DNA of 14,972 nt from Oscillospiraceae bacterium (GTDB taxonomy: Bacteria; Bacillota_A; Clostridia; Oscillospirales; Oscillospiraceae): contig JAFYVA010000025.1 in NCBI GenBank assembly GCA_017549325.1, forward strand, positions 1 through 14,972. The letters are read 5' to 3'. The translations under genes were made by a program, and so were the position numbers. The notes under the pieces are model-generated. The model made no database searches. It was given only the letters and a program-made list of their open reading frames with translations, and was not told the origin of the DNA. Of the stretch, positions 1 to 7,389 are shown one piece after another; within the stretch, counting starts at the first letter, position 1; each line of letters begins with the position of its first letter.

Positions 1-846
1 ATCGGTGTTGTCCACACCAAGGAGCCCTATGCCAAGCGCACCAGCCACGGCATGATCCTGGGTAAGAACCCCCACTATATCGGCATTGTGGAGACCGAGG
101 AGGAGAAGCAGGCTCTCATCGAGAAGTTTGGCTCCATGGCTACCCGTCCCGCCGTCAAGATGTCCAAGTCGCTGGGCAACGTGGTCAATCCCGACGATGT
201 CATCAAGGCCTACGGTGCCGACACCATGCGCCTGTATATCATGTTCATCGGTGACTTTGAGAAGACTGCCGGTTGGTCTGACGAGGCCGTGAAGGGTTCC
301 AAGCGCTTCCTGGATCGCTGCTTCAACCTGCAGGATATGGTCACCGATGAGGAGGGCATCTCCGCTGCCAACATGGCTTCCATCCACAAGACCATCAAGA
401 AGGTCACCTCCGATATCGACGAGCTGAAGATGAATACCGCCATCGCCGCCCTCATGACGCTGGTCAACGAGTTCTACTCCAAGGGTGTCAGCCGCGGTGA
501 TATGGAGATCCTCATCCAGCTGCTGAGCCCCTTCGTGCCTCATATCGCTGAGGAGATGTGGGAGAATCTGGGCTTCGCCGCCAAGTACGGCAAGATGGCC
601 ATGCAGATGCCCTGGCCCCAGTATGACGAGAGCAAGACCATCGACGCTCAGGTGGAGATGGCCGTGCAGATCAACGGTAAGCTCCGCGGCACCGTCGTCG
701 TGCCCACCAACAGCGACGAGGCCACCGTGGTCGCCGCTGCCATGGAGATCGAGAAGGTGAAGAAGGCTACGGAGGGTATGGCCGTGGTCAAGACCATTCT
801 GGTGAAGAACAAACTGGTCAACCTGATCGTCAAGCCTGCAAAGTAA
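1..846 (+). CDS. leuS: Leucyl-tRNA synthetase, C-terminal part (5' end outside window)
   Basis: Class I aminoacyl-tRNA synthetase that charges tRNA-Leu in the cytoplasm. The frame is open from base 1, so the gene begins upstream; about 281 codons are visible. The first visible residues (IGVVHTKEPYAKRTSHGMIL) belong to the catalytic core before the class I signature loop. The KMSKS motif, followed by LGNVVNPDDV, is encoded at 157-171 and contacts the adenylate and tRNA 3' end. After it come the helical anticodon-binding domain (SPFVPHIAEEMWENLG is a typical LeuRS stretch) and the small C-terminal domain (VQINGKLRGTVVVP...), ending in TAA at 844-846. No obvious terminator lies between the stop and the rpsU promoter, so read-through into rpsU is possible. 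Identification is firm; only the length of the missing N-terminal part is unknown. Confidence 0.97.
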   Translation: MGVVHTKEPYAKRTSHGMILGKNPHYIGIVETEEEKQALIEKFGSMATRPAVKMSKSLGNVVNPDDVIKAYGADTMRLYIMFIGDFEKTAGWSDEAVKGSKRFLDRCFNLQDMVTDEEGISAANMASIHKTIKKVTSDIDELKMNTAIAALMTLVNEFYSKGVSRGDMEILIQLLSPFVPHIAEEMWENLGFAAKYGKMAMQMPWPQYDESKTIDAQVEMAVQINGKLRGTVVVPTNSDEATVVAAAMEIEKVKKATEGMAVVKTILVKNKLVNLIVKPAK

Positions 847-878
847 TCGAAAAAACGCAGAATTAAAATAAAAAAGTC

Positions 879-907
879 TTGACAATACACTGTGACATCA
901 GTATAAT
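879..907 (+). promoter_or_regulatory. Sigma-A promoter of rpsU
   Basis: A consensus -35 (TTGACA, 879-884) and a consensus -10 (TATAAT, 902-907) are separated by exactly 17 bp. Transcription should start near 914, giving a 5' leader of about 75 nt before rpsU. Two perfect hexamers suggest very strong constitutive expression, as expected for a ribosomal protein gene. Confidence 0.9.
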
Positions 908-945
908 ACCATTTGTTAAGTCATAATTTAGATGGCTCTTAAAGA

Positions 946-968
946 GTGCCCTGGAAATAGCCGGGTAC
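946..968 (+). promoter_or_regulatory. Leader hairpin directly upstream of the rpsU ribosome binding site
   Basis: GTGCCC-T-GG (946-954) can pair with CCGGGTAC (961-968) around a six-base AAATAG loop, with one bulged base and one G-U pair. It lies three bases before the GGAGGGAGG ribosome binding site (972-980). The position suits a translational control element or an mRNA-stabilising structure. I do not recognise a named ribosomal-protein leader family here. Confidence 0.45.
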
Positions 969-990
969 ATCGGAGGGAGGGAAAGAATAG

Positions 991-1176
991 ATGTCCGAAG
1001 TTCATGTCAAGGAAGGCGAGAGCCTGGATAGCGCCCTGAAGCGTTTCAAGAGAAGCTGCGCCAAGGCCGGTATCGTGGCTGAAGTGCGTCGTCGCGAGTG
1101 CTATGAGAGCCCCAGCGTCAAGCGTCGCAAGAAGTCCGAGGCTGCCCGCAAGAACCGCAACAAGCGTTATTATTAA
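991..1176 (+). CDS. rpsU: 30S ribosomal protein S21 (bS21)
   Basis: Small basic protein of the 30S subunit, located near the 3' end of 16S rRNA and the anti-Shine-Dalgarno region. The 61-aa product matches bS21 throughout: an N-terminal strand ([20 protein letters not shown]), the AGI..EVRRRE.YE.PS...RRKK core, and a basic tail rich in K and R ending KRYY. The length is normal for Firmicutes. The start is set by an unusually long purine-rich ribosome binding site, GGAGGGAGG at 972-980, ten bases before ATG. The gene is monocistronic, with its own promoter (879-907) and terminator (1186-1215). In many Firmicutes rpsU is followed by yqeY; here it is followed by a surface-protein gene, so the local order differs. 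Confidence 0.96.
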   Translation: MSEVHVKEGESLDSALKRFKRSCAKAGIVAEVRRRECYESPSVKRRKKSEAARKNRNKRYY

Positions 1177-1185
1177 TGCGTAAAG

Positions 1186-1215
1186 AAATCCCGTCCGAAA
1201 GGACGGGATTTTTTT
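1186..1215 (+). terminator. Intrinsic terminator of rpsU
   Basis: AAATCCCGTCC (1186-1196) pairs perfectly with GGACGGGATTT (1201-1211) around a GAAA tetraloop and runs into a seven-T tract (1209-1215). This is a strong Rho-independent terminator. Confidence 0.95.
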
Positions 1216-1268
1216 GTTTGGATTGGGAAGAGGTTTCCTAAAAATCGATAATTTTGTCGGTTTTGTCC

Positions 1269-1297
1269 TTGAAATATGGAGAGTAGAAGCGTATAGT
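1269..1297 (+). promoter_or_regulatory. Probable promoter of the large surface-protein gene
   Basis: A TTGAAA -35 (1269-1274) and a TATAGT -10 (1292-1297) are 17 bp apart. The predicted start near 1304 gives a leader of about 108 nt before the ATG at 1412. It lies after the rpsU terminator, so the gene is probably an independent unit. Confidence 0.6.
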
Positions 1298-1313
1298 AGT
1301 GTCAAGACATCGC

Positions 1314-1378
1314 AAAACCCCATGGGGTTTTCATATTTTCCGCTGGAAAATATGATTTTATTTGTCGCCCCGGGGTTT
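1314..1378 (+). promoter_or_regulatory. Leader with consecutive inverted repeats and a possible alternative pairing
   Basis: Three structures follow one another. First is a perfect 18-bp palindrome, AAAACCCC-AT-GGGGTTTT without the hyphens (1314-1331). Second is a perfect 10-bp stem: CATATTTTCC (1332-1341) and GGAAAATATG (1345-1354) around GCT, followed by ATTTTATTTG. Third is CCCCGGGG (1368-1375), continued by GGGGTTT (1372-1378). AAACCCC at 1315-1321 could pair with either GGGGTTT copy, so two exclusive folds are possible. The element sits between the predicted transcription start and the ribosome binding site. It could be an attenuator, an operator or an mRNA-stability element; the repeats are directly visible, the function is inferred. 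Confidence 0.45.
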
Positions 1379-1411
1379 ACCGAAGAAAAAGAAAAATTCG
1401 GAGGAACGATT

Positions 1412-4400
1412 ATGAAGAAGATCACAGCATTAGTCTTGGCGCTCATTATGACGCTGAGCCTGTTGCCCATGAATGTCTGGGCGGAGGTCCCCGTGCTTAC
1501 TAGCACCAATAATAGCGGACAAGCGGGCGTGTTTTTGTTTACTAACTTAAAAGACACAACCCTAAGTTGTGTTGAAAACGTCATGCAAGAGCAGGGAAAA
1601 ACAACCATTCCGTGCGCCACTAATGCACCGGAGTATGTCTATTTAGCTGTGGGCACGCATGAGGGGTTGAAAATTGGGGACGAACTGCAGGGGACCCCGA
1701 TTGGTACTTGGTATAACGAACGAGACGCCTTCAATTGTAACGTATATCGGATGGCTGTTCCCGCGAGTACAACCGAGTACACCGTTGCCCGTACCAGAAG
1801 TGATGGGACCGAAGTGTATGAATATTTCACCCTCGTATTTGATTTCACAAAGGACTTCACTGGAAGCCAAGCCTGTGGTGTAAACGGTGTGTTTTTCTTC
1901 AGTGCGTGTGATTTTGAAAATAATCAACTCGTTGCTGGCAACAACATCATCTACGAGGATGGAAAAGTGGTTGTCTCTTGTGCAGGACAGACGAGCAAGA
2001 CCATCTTTTTAGCTGCAAGCCAATGGGAAGGGCTTAATGTGAGCACAAAAACCCTTTCAGAGCAGAGTGGCACGTGGACTTTCAACGCACCGGAAGGCTT
2101 TGATATAGTTTGCAAAGTCTATGCGCTAACTGTAGATAAACCTGAGAATGGTTCCGTTGCCTATATTGTCACTCGCTCTTGGGAAGATCAAAGTGGTAAC
2201 TCTAACAGTAGTTCTTTTACTCTAGTTTTTGACTTTAATCGTGAACCCAGTAACGGTGGGGGCGGTGACCAAGGCGGCAATGGCAGCCGGTGGATTGAGT
2301 ATTTCACCACCAGCGGCAATTCGAAAATCACGGTAGAGGTGTTCCCCGGAGTTGATGAGGTCATCGACTTCCCCGCTCCTGGAGTACTGGAGAATGACAA
2401 ACTTGTCCTGACGGTGAAGAGTGCAGATCCTGATGATTGGCTGCCGTTGCTGAACCGAGGAGACGACGCTTTCTGGATTCCCTATACCATCGAGGCAATC
2501 AACGGACCTGAGGGATTCCCCGGAAAACCGATGATCGCGTTTGCCGATGATGGAGAAGGCAACCTTTCCAATGCGTATACGAATTTGCAAAACAAACTCA
2601 GTGCCGAGAACAGCAATCCGTTCTATGACTACAGCGCGTTCCCCCCTGCACGCAATAATTCTGTCCAATATGCGTGGAGTTCTTCTTCTGGTGGCGGTGT
2701 AATTACCATCATTCCCCAGACTGCAAAAGATGCCCGTGCTTGGTGTTGGCGCTATAACGTGCCGGGTTTCCCTGACAAGATTGATGGATTTGCCGCAGAG
2801 GTGGTAATTTCTGAAGATAGTGGTATTGAGGAAGTCATCACGGTTGTTAAGGAAACGGCTCCTGCTGTGGATGCAAGTCGTATCAGCCTTATCCCGCATA
2901 AGAAGCTCGACACGGTGTTGGCTTTCGACGAATACGACGGTGATTCCTTTAGCTATAAGGAAGGACAGGACGGTGTGCTGACCTATACTTATATCGGCAC
3001 AGATACGACGAAAACTGTTCCGGAAGCAATTTATGCAGCAGCAAAGGCAGAGAATGACGAGGATGTTGTGCTGGATGACAGTAATGTGCTTCATTATAGT
3101 CTGCTGAAGGTTGCGGCACCTGAGGGTTATGTTGCAAAGGAAGTTAAGTGTTCTTATTATACGGAAAGCGGAGGCTTTAGCAACAGTGGCAGAGAAGTTG
3201 TACTTCGTTACCATTGGCGCGGTGCATATGAAGACTTGACGTTCGTCCTGACATGGAAGGATGCAAATCCCGATGACGCGACGGATCTTTCTGAAAAAGT
3301 AGAGCAAGTGACCATCTCCATGCCGAATACGAGCAATCCGGCCCCCTGGATGGCATATCCTACGTTCAAAGAGACGGTTGGCGGCGAAACTGTCACTAAC
3401 ACCTATCAGGCGTTCCCTGTTGTTGCAGACCGCCTTTCGTTTGATTCTCTTGACGGTGTGAAGGGTGTGGTGGCGCATGAATATGACGAAGAAACAGGTG
3501 TGCTGTTCACCACTTACGACAATAACACGATTGTAGATACAGATCCTATTTTAAGTGCGAAGTTCTATCTTGTAGCGCCTGATGGAGCGGTCTCGTTCAA
3601 CGCGATGGTAGGCAGAGATGGTACGAATGATCCTACATACAATAGCCTCAACGCATGGAAATCCGAATTCTTTTGGGGGAATGCAATAAAAGGAAACGCA
3701 AACCCTGTCTATGACGGTATAACAGGGAGTGCCTCCATTGAAGCGCTGCTGAAGCAAACCTACGGAGAGGACGGTGAGATCGAATACTATTACAGCGCTG
3801 ACGAGGCAACTCGTTATTGGTTGATTAGATGGAATTTCGAAGATAAAGCCCCTCTCTACGAATATATTCAGCTTGATACCTCTTCCTACTATTGTGAGTG
3901 GGAGGAAGAAGTGAAGGCGAACGGCGATGTTGACGGTGCGGTAGATGTGCCGACGGCAATCCATCCTGATCTGGTAGGAGCGGGCATCAACCTGGTGTCC
4001 AGTGCGCCTCCTCAGAACAAGTCCGGTCACTTCTTCTTCTATCTGGAAGTGGTAGGAGCGGATGAAGCGAGCAATGCTCTGCTTGAGGAGAGAGAAGGAG
4101 ACTTTGTCATCATCCTTCCGTATTCTTTCATAGGAATTGACCCCGAGAAGTGGGAAGAGGAAACCGCTAAGCTGAAGACACCCATGATTAAGCACTTCGA
4201 CGATGACTTCACGTTGAAGGAGAACCAGGGAACACTTCATGGCACCTTCACCGAGCGCGGTATCGAGTTCACGGTTGATTCTTTCTCTCCCTTCATGATT
4301 GTTACGGAGGATGCGGAAGATGATAATACCGGCACTGGCGGTTATCCTGGCGGCTACTATCCCAGCGTGACGCCCACCACTCCCGATGTGAGTGTGGATA

Positions 4401-5176
4401 TCGACAACAGTTCCCTCAATAACGCGGCACAGGCTGTGGGCGGCGCGATCGCCGGCGGTAATGCGGATGTGAAGCCCGCTGTCGGCTACACCAAGGCAGA
4501 CATTGCCAAGCTGCAGCAGGACGGCAAGCTGGAGATGGTCATTGAAAAGACGACTGACTGCGATGCTGCTGACAAGAATCTTGTCGATGCGGCTATCACC
4601 AAGGCGGGCGGCGTGTCTGCCGGTACGAAGGCGCAGTACTTCGACATCACGGTGTTGCTGAAGCACGAGGATACGGGTGCGACCGTTGGTACAGTGAGCG
4701 ATACGAAGAAGCCCATCTCTATCACGGTGGATCTGAGCAGCGAACTGCAGAAGGCTGCCAAGGATGGTAAGCACATCTATGTGGTGCGCTGCCACGAGGA
4801 TAAGACCGATTTCCTGGAGGCAACACTGAACGCAGCCAAGACGAAGGTGACCTTCGATACCGCACACTTCTCGACCTATGCTGTGGTGGCTCTGGATAAG
4901 GCAGTAGAGACCGTTTCGGCCGAGATGCCCGCTGAGAAGCCGGCCACTACAACGCCTGAGGTAGAGGAGCCTGCTGTGACTCCCGAGCCTGAGGACACCA
5001 CGCCTGTGGTGCCTGATCAGCCTCCCGTCATTGATGACGGCGCAGTGGACGAAGCTCCCGCAGATGATGCAACCGAGAGCAGCAACGCAGGTTTGTGGAT
5101 CGGCGTTGGCATCGTGGCGCTGGCAGCCATTGTTGTGGTGCTTGGCATCATGGTGGCCCGCAAGAAGCGCAAATAA
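1412..5176 (+). CDS. Large secreted, membrane-anchored surface protein (1254 aa)
   Basis: Predicted type I surface protein of unknown binding function. The start is ATG 1412, because GGAGG (1400-1404) is 7 bases upstream and a clean Sec signal peptide follows (KK, then a hydrophobic core, residues 1-25, ending NVWAE). The open frame extends 66 codons further upstream, but that part covers the rpsU terminator tail and the promoter. Residues about 38-146 and 158-275 are a tandem repeat: both have GVF(L/F)F near the start, a (V/I)(Y/F)LA...(H/W)EGL motif, a C.VY motif, and end in FTLVFDF. Matching cysteines (68/109 and 190/234) may form one disulfide per repeat. A Gly-rich linker (282-292) leads to a long beta-rich ectodomain, then a Gly/Tyr/Thr/Pro linker (about 970-1000), a domain ending HFSTYAVV (1152-1159), a Pro/Thr/Glu stalk (1170-1222) and a transmembrane helix (about 1227-1249) with tail RKKRK. 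No LPXTG sorting motif is visible. Codon choice is more AT-rich before about base 4300 than after it. Adhesin or ligand-binding roles are guesses. Confidence 0.88.
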   Translation: MKKITALVLALIMTLSLLPMNVWAEVPVLTSTNNSGQAGVFLFTNLKDTTLSCVENVMQEQGKTTIPCATNAPEYVYLAVGTHEGLKIGDELQGTPIGTWYNERDAFNCNVYRMAVPASTTEYTVARTRSDGTEVYEYFTLVFDFTKDFTGSQACGVNGVFFFSACDFENNQLVAGNNIIYEDGKVVVSCAGQTSKTIFLAASQWEGLNVSTKTLSEQSGTWTFNAPEGFDIVCKVYALTVDKPENGSVAYIVTRSWEDQSGNSNSSSFTLVFDFNREPSNGGGGDQGGNGSRWIEYFTTSGNSKITVEVFPGVDEVIDFPAPGVLENDKLVLTVKSADPDDWLPLLNRGDDAFWIPYTIEAINGPEGFPGKPMIAFADDGEGNLSNAYTNLQNKLSAENSNPFYDYSAFPPARNNSVQYAWSSSSGGGVITIIPQTAKDARAWCWRYNVPGFPDKIDGFAAEVVISEDSGIEEVITVVKETAPAVDASRISLIPHKKLDTVLAFDEYDGDSFSYKEGQDGVLTYTYIGTDTTKTVPEAIYAAAKAENDEDVVLDDSNVLHYSLLKVAAPEGYVAKEVKCSYYTESGGFSNSGREVVLRYHWRGAYEDLTFVLTWKDANPDDATDLSEKVEQVTISMPNTSNPAPWMAYPTFKETVGGETVTNTYQAFPVVADRLSFDSLDGVKGVVAHEYDEETGVLFTTYDNNTIVDTDPILSAKFYLVAPDGAVSFNAMVGRDGTNDPTYNSLNAWKSEFFWGNAIKGNANPVYDGITGSASIEALLKQTYGEDGEIEYYYSADEATRYWLIRWNFEDKAPLYEYIQLDTSSYYCEWEEEVKANGDVDGAVDVPTAIHPDLVGAGINLVSSAPPQNKSGHFFFYLEVVGADEASNALLEEREGDFVIILPYSFIGIDPEKWEEETAKLKTPMIKHFDDDFTLKENQGTLHGTFTERGIEFTVDSFSPFMIVTEDAEDDNTGTGGYPGGYYPSVTPTTPDVSVDIDNSSLNNAAQAVGGAIAGGNADVKPAVGYTKADIAKLQQDGKLEMVIEKTTDCDAADKNLVDAAITKAGGVSAGTKAQYFDITVLLKHEDTGATVGTVSDTKKPISITVDLSSELQKAAKDGKHIYVVRCHEDKTDFLEATLNAAKTKVTFDTAHFSTYAVVALDKAVETVSAEMPAEKPATTTPEVEEPAVTPEPEDTTPVVPDQPPVIDDGAVDEAPADDATESSNAGLWIGVGIVALAAIVVVLGIMVARKKRK
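1520..2236 (+). repeat. Tandem duplicated domain inside the surface protein
   Basis: The DNA for residues about 38-146 and 158-275 encodes two diverged copies of one domain of roughly 110 residues. Shared landmarks in order are GVFLF/GVFFF, IPCAT/VSCAG, YLAVGTHEGL/FLAASQWEGL, NCNVYRM/VCKVYAL and the identical FTLVFDF at the end. The similarity is in the protein; the DNA copies have diverged, so the duplication is not recent. Confidence 0.7.
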
Positions 5177-5190
5177 CAACTGAATATTAT

Positions 5191-5220
5191 AAAAAAGAGA
5201 GCCGGAAGGCTCTCTTTTTT
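5191..5220 (+). terminator. Terminator of the surface-protein gene
   Basis: GAGAGCC (5197-5203) and GGCTCTC (5208-5214) pair around GGAA, flanked by six As and six Ts, so the stem can extend to 13 bp. It is symmetrical enough to work on both strands. A near-identical copy lies at 7356-7384. Confidence 0.93.
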
Positions 5221-5235
5221 GCGTTTTTTTCGTTG

Positions 5236-5264
5236 TCGACAGAGCGGGGATCCTGTGGTAGAAT
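5236..5264 (+). promoter_or_regulatory. Promoter of the ene-reductase gene
   Basis: A TCGACA -35 (5236-5241) and a TAGAAT -10 (5259-5264) are 17 bp apart, with an extended -10 TGG (5256-5258). Predicted transcription starts near 5271, leaving a leader of about 58 nt to the ATG at 5329. This makes the ATG at 5272 unlikely as the main start. Confidence 0.65.
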
Positions 5265-5328
5265 ACTGACAATGAGTCAAACTCCAACGAAACAACAGGC
5301 CCCTTCGGTTGGCTGCAAGGAGGACAAG

Positions 5329-7335
5329 ATGAAGGAACAGTATAAGATTCTATTTGACAAAGTGAAGATCGGCAATGTGGAGATGAAGAATCGCTTTTTG
5401 ATGGCACCTATGGGCCCATTGGGCCTTGGTGATGCGGATGGTGCCTTCAATCAGCGGGGCATTGACTACTACACCGAGCGCGCCAAAGGCGGCACCGGTC
5501 TTATCGTAACGGGTGTGACCTTCTCTGATTACACAGTGGAGGAGCATAGCTGCCCCGGTGTGCCCGTTCCCACCCGCAATCCCCACCAGTTCATCCGTAC
5601 CGGTAAGGAGATGACCGAGCGCATCCACGCCTACGGCAGCAAGATCTTCCTCATGATGTCCGGAGGTTTTGGCCGCGTGTCGATTCCCGAGGATCAGGGG
5701 GCAGACCATCCCGTAGCGCCGTCTCCCATTCAGCACCGCTGGCTGGACAAGACCTGCCGCGAACTGACGGTGGAGGAGATCCACCATATTGTGGAGACCT
5801 TTGGCGAGGGTGCCAAAATTGCCAAGCGCGCGGGTTTTGACGGCATTATGATCCATGCCGTCCATGAGGGTTATCTCATCGATCAGTTTGCCATTGAGAT
5901 GTTCAACCACCGCACCGACGAATACGGCGGCAGTTTGGAGAATCGCCTGCGCTTTGCACGCGAGATCCGCGAGGCTATCGCCGCTACCTGTGGCTGGGAT
6001 TTCCCTGTGGTCATGCGCTACAGCCCTAAGAGTTTCATCAAGGATTGGCGTGTGGGCGCCCTGCCCGGCGAGGAATTTGAGGAGAAAGGCCGCGATATGC
6101 CCGAGGGTCTGGAGGCTGCCAAGCTCTTGGTGCAGTACGGTTACGATGCCCTCGATGTGGATGTGGGTTCTTATGACTCCTGGTGGTGGTCTCATCCCCC
6201 TATGTATCAGAAGAAAGGCCTGTATCTGGAGTATGCCAAGGCGGTAAAGGAAGTGGTGGATGTGCCCATCCTCTGCGCCGGCCGTCTTGACGATCCGGAA
6301 CTGTCCTCTATGGCCGTCCGTGAAGGATGGATCGATATGGTTTCCCTTGGCCGTCCGTTGCTGGCTGATCCCGACTATGTCAACAAGCTCCGTGCCGATA
6401 AGGTGGCAGATATCCGCCCCTGTATCAGCTGTCAGGAGGGCTGCATGGGCCGTATTCAGAACTACTCCCTTATCAACTGCGCTGTCAATCCCCAGTGCGC
6501 CCGTGAGCGTGACTACGCCTATAATCCCATCCTGCAGAAGAAGCGTGTGATCATTGTAGGTGGCGGTGTGGCAGGCATGGAGGCCGCTCGCGTGCTGGCG
6601 ATCCGCGGTCACGAGCCCGTCATCTACGAGAAGGCCGACCATCTGGGCGGTGCATTGGGCGAGGCGGGCGTTCCCTCTTTTAAGGAGGACGATCTGGCGC
6701 TGATCGCATGGTATGTTCATATGATGGACAAGCTGGGCGTTGAGGTGCATCTGAATTCCGCTGTGACACGCGCCGATTTGGAGAAGATGACTTACGATGC
6801 CTTGATCGTAGCCACAGGCGCAGCACCCAAGATGTTTGATTTGGGTGCGGGTATCCCCGTGACGGATGCCAAGACCATGCTCCGCAGCAAGGGAGAGGGA
6901 ATTGGCGATACCGTCGTTGTAGTGGGCAGCGGCATGGTGGGCTGTGAGCTTGCCCTGTGGCTGCGGAAAGACCTTGGCAAGCAGGTGGTGCTGGTAGAGC
7001 AGCTGGACAAGATCCTGTCAGTGAATGCGCCGCTGTGTTCGGCGAACCGCGATATGCTGGCCGGGCTTGTGATCTTCACAGGCTGCGATGTCCGAGTAAA
7101 TACCACCGTAGTGGGTGTTACGGCTACAGGTGCTGTCCTCAAGGATATGGCAACGGGTGAGGAGACGGAAATCAAAGCTGACGCTGTGGCACTGGCTGTG
7201 GGCTTCACCTCTGAGCAGAGCCTCTTTGAGGAGATGCAGGATGCCGACGAGATCTACGCTGTGGGCGACTGCCGCCAGTTCAAGAATGTCCATCAGGCCA
7301 TCTGGGATGCCTACGAAGTGGCGAACCATATCTGA
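5329..7335 (+). CDS. OYE-type FMN/4Fe-4S/FAD ene-reductase (2-enoate reductase / FadH / BaiH family)
   Basis: 668-aa multidomain oxidoreductase predicted to pass hydride from NAD(P)H through FAD, a 4Fe-4S cluster and FMN to an activated C=C bond. ATG 5329 follows AAGGAGG (5317-5323). Residues 1-360 form the OYE TIM barrel. HAVHEGYLIDQF (176-187), with H176, H179 and Y182, and NHRTDEYGGSLENR (193-206) are the family active-site region; this HAVHEGYL form is the one I associate with 2-enoate reductases. C365, C368, C372 and C384 match the family's C-x2-C-x3-C-x11-C cluster site. Rossmann motifs follow: GGGVAG (411-416) for FAD, GSGMVG (533-538) for NAD(P)H, and a closing YAVGDC (643-648). The length fits cinnamate/2-enoate reductases and BaiCD/BaiH bile-acid reductases. 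It stands alone between two terminators with no bai-type or fld-type neighbour, so the substrate (enoate, dienoyl-CoA, steroid or bile acid) is open. All cofactor residues look intact. Confidence 0.92.
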   Translation: MKEQYKILFDKVKIGNVEMKNRFLMAPMGPLGLGDADGAFNQRGIDYYTERAKGGTGLIVTGVTFSDYTVEEHSCPGVPVPTRNPHQFIRTGKEMTERIHAYGSKIFLMMSGGFGRVSIPEDQGADHPVAPSPIQHRWLDKTCRELTVEEIHHIVETFGEGAKIAKRAGFDGIMIHAVHEGYLIDQFAIEMFNHRTDEYGGSLENRLRFAREIREAIAATCGWDFPVVMRYSPKSFIKDWRVGALPGEEFEEKGRDMPEGLEAAKLLVQYGYDALDVDVGSYDSWWWSHPPMYQKKGLYLEYAKAVKEVVDVPILCAGRLDDPELSSMAVREGWIDMVSLGRPLLADPDYVNKLRADKVADIRPCISCQEGCMGRIQNYSLINCAVNPQCARERDYAYNPILQKKRVIIVGGGVAGMEAARVLAIRGHEPVIYEKADHLGGALGEAGVPSFKEDDLALIAWYVHMMDKLGVEVHLNSAVTRADLEKMTYDALIVATGAAPKMFDLGAGIPVTDAKTMLRSKGEGIGDTVVVVGSGMVGCELALWLRKDLGKQVVLVEQLDKILSVNAPLCSANRDMLAGLVIFTGCDVRVNTTVVGVTATGAVLKDMATGEETEIKADAVALAVGFTSEQSLFEEMQDADEIYAVGDCRQFKNVHQAIWDAYEVANHI

Positions 7336-7355
7336 AATTGAATTTCAGCAAACGC

Positions 7356-7384
7356 AAAAAAGAGAGCCGGAAGGCTCTCTTTTT
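7356..7384. terminator. Bidirectional terminator between the ene-reductase and the convergent DUF4037 gene
   Basis: GAGAGCC (7362-7368) and GGCTCTC (7373-7379) pair around GGAA, with six As before and five Ts after. It ends the plus-strand reductase and, read on the minus strand, lies just past the DUF4037 stop at 7390, so it can serve both. It repeats the terminator at 5191-5220 over 29 bases. Confidence 0.9.
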
Positions 7385-7389
7385 GTGCT

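Noticed and set aside
1214..1411. N-terminal extension of the surface protein from an earlier start
   Set aside because: It would begin in the rpsU terminator T-tract and cover the promoter and leader; ATG 1412 has GGAGG and a signal peptide.
2222..3478. Minus-strand open frame of 418 codons opposite the surface-protein gene
   Set aside because: Cys/His/Arg-rich low-quality sequence without domains; a by-product of the sense codon usage.
5095..5328. Earlier starts for the ene-reductase (5095 or 5272)
   Set aside because: The first lies inside the surface-protein gene and crosses its terminator. The second would be almost leaderless for the predicted promoter, while 5329 has AAGGAGG and matches the family's N-terminus.
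3551..5407. Long minus-strand open frame (618 codons) opposite the surface-protein gene
   Set aside because: It spans the terminator at 5191-5220 and the ene-reductase promoter, has no ribosome binding site or recognisable domain, and is opposite a well-supported gene with signal peptide and anchor.
5350..6750. Minus-strand open frame of 466 codons opposite the ene-reductase
   Set aside because: His/Gln/Leu-rich antisense frame typical of GC-biased codon usage; the plus strand carries all family motifs.
7333..7347. TGAAATT-G-AATTTCA inverted repeat at the ene-reductase stop codon
   Set aside because: A one-base loop and AT-rich stem make a weak RNA hairpin beside a much stronger terminator; probably coincidental.
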